Positions 11,880-20,831 of a DNA stretch of 60,000 nucleotides are shown here, one piece after another; positions within the stretch are counted from its first letter, which is position 1; each line of letters starts with the position of its first letter. The notes beneath the pieces were generated by a model that did no database searches, was not told the origin of the DNA, and saw only the letters and a list, made by a program, of their open reading frames with translations. Origin of the DNA: Lineus longissimus (taxonomy: Eukaryota > Nemertea > Pilidiophora > Heteronemertea > Lineidae); NCBI RefSeq assembly GCF_910592395.1, contig NC_088326.1:9307001-9367000 (forward strand). Reading direction: 5' to 3'. The position numbers and the translations under genes were made by a program.

Positions 11880-12490
11880 CTACTGCAATGAAACTCGGGG
11901 TCTTGGGGTAACTTTTCATGCTGAATCTATCCGCGATGGCGGATTTCCGCTAAAAAGTGCCCCCTGGTGGCGAATTTTGGTAACAAGGCGCCCCTAACGA
12001 TAACTTATACAGAAAAAGCTTGATATCTTCCAAACTAAGACCACTAGCTTCATGAAATTTAGTTCCTAGGGGTATCTTTTCATGCTGAATCTATCCGTGA
12101 TGGTGGATTTCCCCTAAAAGTGCCCCCTGGTGGCGAATTTGGTAACTAGGCGCCACCCGGCAACAACTCTTTCAGAAAAAGCTTAACATCTTCCGAACTA
12201 AGACCACTAGAGCTTCATGAAATTTTGTTCCTGGGGGTATCTTTTCATGCTGAATCTATCCGTGATGGCGGATTCCCCCTAAAAGTGCCCCCTGGTGGCG
12301 AATTTGGTAACTAGGCGCCACCCGGCAACAACTCTTATACAGAAAAAGCTTAACATCTTCCAAACTAAGGTCACCAGCTTCATGAAACTTGGTCCTTGAG
12401 GGTAACTTTTCATGCTGAATATGTCTGTGGGGTCCATTAACACATTTAAGTGCCCCCTTGTGGGTAATTTGCTAGTTCTAGGGGGGGCAA
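11880..12490. repeat. ~165-bp tandem repeat, about four units, inside the 5.95-kb transposon
   Basis: The marker TTTTCATGCTGAAT recurs near 11,914, 12,079, 12,243 and 12,408, a period of 164-165 bp. Each full unit also has GTGCCCCCTGGTGGCGAATTT and an AAAAAGCTT block. Units 2 and 3 are most alike and the last is degenerate. It lies between the left TIR and the gene's stop codon, where subterminal transposase-binding arrays are often found. Confidence 0.85.
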
Positions 12491-12628
12491 GTTATTCAAA
12501 TAAAAACAAACGATAGGTTTTTCACTAAACTTTTGTTAACTTTTTAACTTCTGAACATTCATTTGAATTACAAACATGCTAGACCGTATCACCAAACAAT
12601 TACAATACTAGTACATTGCATGAAATGT

Positions 12629-15600
12629 TCAAAAGTATTTCTTGGCATACGCCTTAAATTTCTGACAGAGACTTTTAAACACCCCTTCTTCCAAGTGCCA
12701 GAACCTATCACTATACATACTCATCGCCAAGATGTCAAAGCTGTGGGCGATTACAAACTCATCTGAGACTTCTTCAACAAGACTTGTTCTTTTGAATTTG
12801 TTGGTCATTTTCACTTGCTCCAGAAAATTCACCTTAGCAGACTTTGCAGTGCCGTCTGCTGAACCTGATTGGACTACGCTTATATTACCAATGAAGAACT
12901 TCGGAGGATCATCATAGCTGACAGCCACTGTGGTACCGATCATGTCTGTGGTGAAATGGAACGATTCATCTAGGTCAACATCACTGCCGGTGTCATCTGT
13001 AGAACTTGAGGGAATGTTGTCATAGTCGACATCTGATATGTCCACCTCTGAATCGGAGCTAGAGCTGGAATCGGCTGTCAGTAGCTGCGGCTGTTTCCTG
13101 GGGCGTTTCTTTGTAGTGGTGGGTACTGCTGTTGTATCCCCAAGTATTTTCTGGAGGCGCTTCAAAGCTGCATTGATGGATATTTTGGCTGGTAGCAATC
13201 TAGCTCCTGGAGTCTTCAATACCAGTTTGTGGAAAGCGACCTGATCCCGTACTGCAGCCAGTTGCAAACTCTCATCTGGTCCAATTTCACCCAACCGATC
13301 CAATAAGGTACCACTTGCCCAAGAACCACCTGATGAGTCTATCCGTTTAATAACGTCATCAACATCCTTCTGTTTCTTTTCCTTGGCCTCTCTTCTTTGA
13401 TTCTGAGCCATGAACAGTGACCTACGAATCTTCTTCCTACTTTCAGATGCTGCCTTTTGACGCTTTGGACGGAGTTTACGGGCCCGGCACATTCTCTTCT
13501 CCTTTTCCTCTGAAGTGAGCTTCGAAATATAGTCACCAGTTTTGTTATTGACAAATGTAATGTTCCCACTAATTGACGAGGTACTTTTTTGTGGAGCACG
13601 GTTGACAATTCTGTCAAGGTCTGAAAAGTCCTTTTCACTGGCCTTGTTATGGGTTGGACAAGAAGCTGACTGGGCAAGAAGTTCGTCCGATGGGTTGTGG
13701 TGACTGCCACCCGGCAGCTGGTCCTCAAGTTGACGCTGCAATAGGATGTCGATTTCTTTACAGATTTCTTGTAAGCACCTTTTCGTTCCACTTTCAGGTT
13801 GAAACTCCTCCTCGAAGAGGCATCGATATAAGTTGTCCACCTTGATTGACCTTGGCTGGAACACTGTTCTTTGCTGAAGGAGAGGGCTCGCATCTGTCTT
13901 CCATTCTGCCACTGCCTCTTTCAACTCGGCCCACATGTCATTGAGCAAGAGAACCGACTTCTGTTTCTCCTCTATCCTCCGCCATAGGGGGCTTGACACG
14001 AGAACACCAAATATCCCCAACGCCCGTAACGTGGAATGAATGTCATCTAAGTCCATGTTCTCTCGAACAGCCTGGATCAGCTTGTTATTAAGAGGACATG
14101 GCCCACTCAGAAAGTCATGGATGTCCTGGCGATGGTAATAACAAGCTGCAGCGACATCAAACATGACGTTGAACCGATGGTGTAGAAATGGGACGATATG
14201 ATTCATGCGACCCCTGCTCAAGAGGAAGGCCTCCCACTCAAGAGCACAGCCAGCCTTCTTGTTACCACCTGAGGTGAATGCTTGGGACACCTGGTACATA
14301 AAGTCGAAGGATCGAGCATTCCCAGTTTTGAAGGTGAACTTAGGTTTGGGGAAATTGACAAAGTTCTTCTCATCTGCTTTCAAAGCCTTCGCAGCATACG
14401 TTCCCATATTGCCAATCACGTGGAGGCCGCAGAAGAAGACGTTCAGCGCGACATCTTTGGCCTTTTCAAGTTCGCTCTTGCCCTGGAAGCCCTCCAAGAA
14501 TTCCTCAAACATGGCAAGTTTCATATCCTGTAGCTTCTTTCCCAAGCACTTGTTCACAACGTGCCTGTCTGTCATCATATTTCGGATGCATGAGAGCAGC
14601 TTAGCTGCAATAGTTTCCCTTTCAGTCTCTTCATCTGCAAGGGTCTCAGCCATGTCACTCAGAAAGTCCTTGAAGGTGTTCAAGTAGGAGTCAGCGTGGC
14701 CAGATACCATCTCTTTAATTCCTAATGAGTAGGTTTTTTGTGCTTCGAGATCCTTGTCGAGAGTTGTCACCTGGAAGCTTCCATATTCTATAAAATTCTT
14801 CTTCGTTCCATCAAGATGAAGAGTGGAGTCTGGGGATTTCAAGAGGGTTTCAGCAACTTGCATTTCTGAATGGATTTGAGCCTCAGTTTGGAAATTGGAT
14901 ATTGTAGATTTACTTGGTAGAGTCGGAACCTTCTTTCCATGGAACTCACTCACAACCTTGAATGCATCTGAACATTTACTGATCGCAAGGCCCATCCCCA
15001 AAAGCTTGTAATAGACTTCTCGTACAGATGCACTGTATGCACCACCAGGCCCATCAGTTTCCTTACACTTGGTTGCGACAAGCTCATCATTCAACTGTTT
15101 CAACTGCTCTTGTAACATATCATTTTCTACCTCAAGTTCGGAAACTCTACTGGGGAGATCGTCATGGCTTGAACAGGAACTAGCTTGGTTGTCATCAAGA
15201 TGCAGGTTGCGCCACTTGCTGTAAAGCTTTTGAGCATTCTTTTTTTCATGTACCAGTTGGTTAATCCTCTCGCGCTGTTCTATCAGGATTTCATCGGCCA
15301 ATGTAAAGCACTCATGGTATACATTGATGGTTTGTGTCTGTTCAGAAATGATCTTGTCCCTCCTGGCAAGGCGTCTATCAACATTTTTTGGATCATAACT
15401 TCTATCTTTGACTTTGCTAGTCGAATAGACAAGTTGCCTTTCTAAGTTTCTCATTTCTCTCATTTTTGAAGAAACCTCATAGTCATAATTAAGAGGTAGG
15501 CCTAATTGCTGACCATCTACATGTACATGAGAACTAGGCCTAGTATCTGACAATACCTTGGTACAAAGCACTGACAGTGACAGTGGAACTTGCAAAAGGC

Positions 15601-16909
15601 TTGTTTTATTACAAGGTAATTTGTAAAGCTTCTCAAGGAACTCCTTTTGCTGCACAGGCTTATGGCGTAACTTTTCCTTCTGAGAATAAATAGCCTTGAT
15701 TTGACTGTTCAAACTGTTCACATTAGGGGAGTTGACACCTACTATTCTCCCTACCCATGTTGCAAGGTCCTTTATTGTCTTAGTTAGGCAGACTCTGACA
15801 TTGTTCAGTTCGAGAAGAAGTCCATTTGTTAGTTTAGGCTTAGTCAGGAGAGGCTCATTTGAGTTCATCAGCCATTGGAGGCTGATACCAGCCTCCATAC
15901 ACAGGGGCCCAACTGAAAAGGCATTGAGCTGTGGAGGCAGCTTTCTAAGTTCTTCAACTGAAGATCTCTTGAAACATCTCCTTGTTGACCGCACAAGACT
16001 TGACAGATTAAGATTTTCTACACTTCCCAATAATCCTGAACATCGGAGGATGTCTCGCAAGACAGCCTGGGGAAGTCCCTTCTCTTCTATGGCTTCAAGA
16101 CAAAGGTATATGAACCCATAGTTGATGCCTACATGCATATCACCATCACCATCTTGAACCATCACAACTGCATCACCATCTGATCTTTCTCCAACTGGAA
16201 AACAATTGGACCTCTTTGAGGCTGGTAGTGGTAACACCCTGTAGTAGCTGATGAGCCTTTGCATAATATAAAGTTTAACCTAATAAATTGCCTCCTACTT
16301 GAACTGAACAATGTCAGAGTGTGCCTAAGTATTAAGACATAAATACTAACCATCACTATCACTATCATCAGCTGCAACTTCACCATCTCCCACAGCAGCG
16401 TCATCCAAATCAACCACACTGTGGCCTTGGTACAAAAAATCACCTAGAAAAACAAACAAAAAAGTCAGAAAATGTAGAATATGAAACAATATACAAGATC
16501 AGTTAGTCTATTTTCAATGAACACTCCATCAAAGGCAGCTTTTAAAAACTCATTATATTTTGGGTTGAAATTTTTTGGGATACGCTGTATTAATCTAATA
16601 TCGTTGAACTATGCACGGCGGGGGTGCAACCCTTAAACGGATCAGCAAACGAAAACGAGGCGTACAGCCTTTTGGCTGGGAATATTCTGGAAAATCCCGT
16701 TAGCGGCTGTGCCACTCATTACTTATCCCCCCGTCAATCTAGTTGAATCCGTTTTGACGAAGATTTTTAGCTGATTAAAGAGACATAGAGGACTACAAGG
16801 ATATATGAATAAAGAGTTACGAACCTATACATGCTGGTTGTTCCACAATTGAACAAATTTCGGCAGGTTGCCAGCCACAAGCGGCCGATATCTCCGGAAA
16901 TGTTAACAT
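12629..16909 (-). CDS. Transposon-encoded large protein, putative DDE-type transposase, three exons
   Basis: Inferred exons are 16,909-16,825, 16,443-16,351 and 16,194-12,629, with matching phases and good GT-AG sites; the last acceptor follows attgttttccag. The product is about 1,247 residues. Exon 3 has no internal stop. Visible features are a coiled coil (about residues 300-430), then LHLDGTKKNF and, about 80 residues later, MTDRHVVNK, which look like the first two acids of an RNase H-like DDE core. A block with FFCGLHVIGNMG and RFNVMFDVAA follows, then a Lys/Arg-rich segment, a Ser/Asp acidic stretch, and a C-terminal beta-rich module (MIGTTVAVSYDDPPKFFIGN). From memory it resembles an uncharacterised family highly copied in cnidarians and fish; I could not confirm this. 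The third acidic residue is not assigned. If the first intron is wrong, translation could start at the ATG at 16,264. Confidence 0.75.
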
Positions 16910-17540
16910 GACAGTTCGAAAAATATCAACGCGCCGCCATGTTGACGCGATCGCGTTGGATATGTTAATTTCGCAGTGACCTAGTTGGAACAAATTCTTC
17001 GATACGGCCGGTTCCCAGTCGAATTTATTTACAAAAATGGTCTCATTTTCTTCGTGAATAATATCCTCTTCCTATGAGATATGCGTCTTTGATGAAAACA
17101 TCGTGACTTTAGCGAATTTTGGGATCCAAAGTTGGAAAAAGGTCGAAGGTCAGCTGTCATTAAATTTCCAGGAAAGACGGATATTACCTTATTTGGAGCC
17201 TTCCTCATACGTCATTCTGACAGAGTTTCCCAGTGATTGCCAATCAGGAACCGGCCGGATGGGATCTCCGAAGTGGGGAACCCCTCTTTCCGTCGCGACG
17301 CAGAATTTTGTAAACAACGAAAGAAACGTCCAACAAAAGTCAGTTTTAGCGTCATTAACATTCTTTAATGACAATTTCGTTAGTATATTTGAATAAAAGA
17401 CACATATTTCTATTTATGAATATGTTTTTAAAACAAGTATATTATCATTAAAGTGGAGAAAATTGGGGTGGTTTAAGTGTGAAAATTTGGTGTTTTGCAG
17501 TCGTTCGCCGGTTGCAATGCATTAGGCCTTGAACTCCCTA

Positions 17541-17547
17541 CTATAAT
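17541..17547. repeat. Target-site duplication, right (CTATAAT)
   Basis: Direct repeat of 11,582-11,588, immediately outside the right terminal inverted repeat. Confidence 0.9.
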
Positions 17548-17553
17548 TCAATT

Positions 17554-18719
17554 TTACAATTGGTCTCCTTTTTGGGACAGAAGAGTGTACATACTACTTT
17601 CTTCGACATCTCTTTGTGCAATAAATTTTACTGGGGGGTGAGAGACATGATCCAGGGGGATGGGAGGAACTATATCAGTCCTGCACAACTCGGCACAACT
17701 TAGCGAGGTTGGGTAGATTTTAAAGCATGGAGTAACGCACAAAGCCTTGTCACACTTGTTACACATGTAACTTGAGTCTCTCCTGGTGCCTTTTGATAGG
17801 CAGACATGACATTTCCTTTGAGGGTACTCCTCCTTGGGTGTTGGGGGGGATGCGGGTAAGGAAGTGACGTTCAGTGAGGCGCAACGAAGTGTCACTATGG
17901 GACGGACGCCCCACTCTCTTCTCTCTCTGTTGCACCTTGTACTTCCCAACTACCCTATCCACCAGTGACAGAATGAAGCTTAGTCTTGGACTGGTTCCTC
18001 CCTTCTTCTTGAACAAGATATGGGCATTCAGTACAGCCATATCCAGGATATGACGGAACTGCTTGATATAATACTTTTTCAACCTTTTCCGGGAACTTGG
18101 GTAGGCAGACAAGAAGGCGTCACTCAGGTCAACACCACCCATGGTATCATTGTAATCGCAGCACACTTGTGGTTTCGTTACTGGTGGCTTATTTGGATCT
18201 GCTCTTGCTACTTGCCTGGTTCTGGCATCATGGATGGTGCTGAGCATGTGGACGTCCTTCTTGTATCTCCACTTCAGAAGCATCAGCTTCTCACTATTCA
18301 CAGCTTTGATCTCTCCCTTACGAAGTTTCTGCTTCAGAAAGTCTTTGGGTAGACCTTTGCGGTTAGGCCTGATGGTTCCAACAGCATCAGTGCTTCTTGC
18401 ACAAAGTTCATTATAAAGACCAGGTGAGCTAAAAAAGTTGTCCATATTGATACAGTAACCTTTGTTGAAGAACTGCCGACCAAGTGTCAGGATTACTTTT
18501 GAACCCATTGGTAGGTCCTCATCAAGCCCTGGATCACACCGTACCCGCCCCTGTGTAAACAAAGAAGTCCAAGATGTAGGCTGAGCTGGACTTGCATATC
18601 TCGAGCGACTTTATCCCAAACCGTGCACGTTTGGAAGGGATGTACTGTTTCCACCCCACAAAAATGGTTTTTGATTCTTGCCAGAATTCAGTAAAAACAA
18701 GATATTTCCATATAAACAA
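17554..18719 (-). pseudogene. piggyBac transposase, 5'-truncated and twice frameshifted
   Basis: Reading 18,719 downward, the sequence shows the FKQYIP-like segment (WKQYIPSKRARFGIKS), AYILDFFVYTG (first catalytic Asp), NMDNFFSS (second Asp), MGGVDLSD (third Asp and its partner), and a C-terminal cross-brace (CHVC, CNKCDKALCVTPCF). This is the DDE_Tnp_1_7 core plus the Cys-rich domain. Two frame changes are seen: near 18,545-18,555 just after YTGAGT, and in a seven-G run at about 17,843-17,849, where six would restore the frame. The N-terminal third of the protein is missing. Catalytic residues are retained but lie in different frames. Downstream sequence is cut at 17,548 by the 5.95-kb transposon. 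Confidence 0.88.
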
Positions 18720-18991
18720 AACTTGTCTCTAAGACATTCGTGCTAGTAATGGTACAACCTTATTCGGCCTAAACACATTCAGTACATACATTACCTGTAC
18801 ATGTATTACGATATTGTAAGATGCAAATTATGCAGTAAAAGTTCAATAAAACTTACAAAATGTATTACTGACTAACTTTCATCATGGATGATCTAGAATT
18901 CGAAAAGAAATACCAGTTATGAGGATCATAATCACTGCAGCAATATAGCTTATACCAAGCATCAGTCGCAATACAACGGATTATGATTGAT
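18720..18991. other. Non-genic spacer
   Basis: AT-rich spacer; the 5' end of the piggyBac relic is not recognisable here. Confidence 0.4.
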
Positions 18992-19595
18992 CTACAATGA
19001 TGAGATGTGATCAAATATGTTCTGGCGACCTGTAGGAGGCATCTCGCGCTCCGACACTGGTACTACGTTCTGCAATTCCGTGTACCTGGAACCTCCGTCA
19101 GATTTTTCTTGATGAAGAAGGACAAGTGTTTCAAGTAGAGTGGCGATCCTTGATGTATCCCGGGCCCGATTCCTGTCAAGCTCGAGTCGTTCTTTATCAA
19201 TCCCGTTCCTGCTCGACTTTGAGAAGTTGGTCTTGCACAGACGAACTGATGGAAGAAAGCAAGGGCGAGACTCCGCGCAACGGGGTCGATCCAGGGGAAG
19301 TTGCAGTGGCCTGCAGTGATGAGGATCTACTGTCATGACTGGTCGCGCATGTTGATGGGGATGGTGACAGCTTTCGCTTTCGAGGCGGTACCCTGGGTTG
19401 GTGAGAGGATAGGGATGCACTGGTATCCCACGAAGATCCAACATCGTCAAACCAGGTTCCTTCATCATATGAAGAGAAAATCTTCGTGTGATCGTTATCA
19501 AAAGTGGAGTTCATGTATTCATCATCGACCGGATAGTCAACGTCGTTAGCAGTGGCAGATGCTTCTCTTGCGGTAGGTCTCATGGTTGCCATTGT
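18992..19595 (-). pseudogene. Ser-rich coiled-coil C-terminal exon, Myb/Harbinger accessory-like, frameshifted
   Basis: An acceptor (tttgcag) precedes the exon at 19,595. The frame encodes an acidic segment (DDEYMNSTFD), a Ser/Pro-rich stretch with the basic patch PPRKRKLSPSPS, and then a charged coiled coil (VQDQLLKVEQERD, continuing in another frame as DKERLELDRNRARD then TLLETLVLLHQEK). A single extra T near 19,200 accounts for the frame change. Such C-terminal coils are typical of the Myb/SANT-like partner proteins of PIF/Harbinger elements. The DNA-binding N-terminus is not seen nearby, so the class is a guess. Confidence 0.45.
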
Positions 19596-19761
19596 CTGCA
19601 AAGCATCCAAAGAGTTTGATCATAATCACATCATATGAAGAGGAAATTTTCGTGTGATCGTCATCAAAAGTGGAGTTCATGTATTCATCATCGACCAGAT
19701 AGTCTACGTCGTTAGCAGTGGCAGATGCTTCTCTTGCGGGAGGTCTCGTGGTTGCCATTGT
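19595..19761 (-). repeat. 166-bp tandem duplication creating a second copy of an exon start
   Basis: The segment 19,630-19,761 repeats the first 132 bp of the exon beginning at 19,595, including the tttgcag acceptor. The upstream copy ends at a weak donor (GAT then GTGATT) and is exactly 44 codons. It could therefore be spliced in without changing frame. Confidence 0.75.
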
Positions 19762-19788
19762 CTGCAAAGTGACTTCCATTTGTAATTC

Positions 19789-20062
19789 CATTGTTATGCA
19801 GAAACCATTAAAACAATTCCATTCTTCAGACAGTTACATTGTTGAACAGTTCCATTGTTGTTCAATTCCATTGGTTTCATCCGATCCTGTTATGTAATCT
19901 GGGTAGTTTGTGTTACGGGGGGTATACTCCCCCGATGTCAAAACTACCTGACAGATTACATGTCAAGCTCGGACTCACCAATTACATTGAACAACAATTA
20001 CACAGTTCAACAATTCCACTGTCTGAAGAATTCCATTGTTTTAATGGTTTCTGCATAACAAT
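19789..20062. repeat. 274-bp near-perfect palindrome
   Basis: The arms 19,789-19,924 and 19,925-20,062 are inverted copies centred on ggggggTATActccccc. Mismatches cluster where one arm has AATTCCATT and the other has its reverse complement. No open reading frame or transposase is inside. It lies about 770 bp beyond the 3' end of the NS1-like gene. It could be a foldback MITE or a viral-type terminal hairpin. Confidence 0.8.
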
Positions 20063-20831
20063 TCCATTGTCTCCATTTTCCGCACTGGGCCAAGGTCAAG
20101 GTCAAGGTCACTCCAATAGGCAGGCAGTGCAGGGTGCAGGCCCTAAAGAAAGTCCATTCATCTTCTAATTTATTGCAAGGGGAGTGTACACTCCTAAGGT
20201 AAGGGCCGCTCTTCCAATCCGTGCACCGCTTATGGAGTGTAATCAAAAGTTAAAGGGCTTAACCGTTACGGGCGGTGAAATCAAGTAAATATCTCAGAAC
20301 CCCTTGGGCCGATTGACTTGAGCCCTTCAGGGTCTAGTGTCCTAAGGGTCCGATACTCAACCAAAAAAAAAATAAAGGGCTACGACCCCTCCTTCATAGA
20401 GAACCAGCTTAGCCACCGCCTCGGGAGTGATCAACTAAACCTTAAAAAGCTTAAATGCATTGGGGCGGCGAACTTTCGTGAATAACTCCGCAACCCTTGG
20501 GCCGATTGACTTGAAACTTTCAGGGATTGAAGTCCTCGAGCAAGGAATGTCATCCATCTTCAACTCGGGCCTCCTGTGGCCGTCAGTCATGAATAAATCG
20601 TACAAACATTTTTATGATAGTTTAGGCACAACTACCAAGCAATCTTTTATTTCTGAGAAAATCTAAGAGATTACAATGTCTAGGACTAGAGACCAGCTCT
20701 TCTACTACATGTCTACAGTTCTACCAATAGCACCAACACCAGACAAGTTATACACTCAAAATATTAAAGTACAGAGGTCATTACGTCTATACATATGTTT
20801 GTTAACCTCTCTCTTAATCTGGAACAATAAT
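20063..20831. other. Non-genic stretch with a short duplicated block
   Basis: The words cttgggccgattgacttga occur twice (about 20,303 and 20,497) with similar flanks. A triple CAAGGT array lies at 20,093-20,110. No capsid-like or other coding sequence is visible between the NS1-like stop codon and the palindrome. Confidence 0.5.

Larger units (their letters stand above)
11589..17540 (-). mobile_element. Complete 5,952-bp DNA transposon with perfect TIRs and one intact long gene
   Basis: The left end TAGGGAGTTCAAGGCCTAAT (11,589-11,608) is an exact inverted match to 17,521-17,540, and the pair is flanked by a perfect 7-bp (or 9-bp) direct repeat. Inside lies one minus-strand gene of three exons (16,909-12,629) with an uninterrupted final exon of about 1,188 codons. 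Four ~165-bp tandem units lie in the left subterminal region and about 600 bp of non-coding DNA in the right one. Perfect ends, a perfect target duplication and an intact gene indicate a recent insertion. TSD length and terminal sequence alone do not fix the superfamily. Confidence 0.88.
11248..18719 (-). mobile_element. piggyBac relic split by a later transposon insertion
   Basis: The transposase C-terminus and core lie at 17,554-18,719 on the minus strand. On the far side of the 5.95-kb insertion, at 11,248-11,251, sits TTAA followed by CCCGTTAAGCG, which resembles a piggyBac terminal sequence; the TTAA-flanked MITE at 54 kb starts CCCTTAAAGCG. If this is the element's 3' end, the intervening AT-rich 11,252-11,581 is its 3' untranslated part. 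The 5' end near 18.7 kb is not found. The left boundary is an inference. Confidence 0.5.

Noticed and set aside
14205-14687. Plus-strand frames inside the 12.6-16.3 kb gene
   Set aside because: They are shadows of the long minus-strand exon and show no domains.
17103-17396. Second gene in the 5.95-kb transposon on the plus strand
   Set aside because: The 97-codon frame lies in the 5' flank of the main gene, has no domain and no supporting splice signals.
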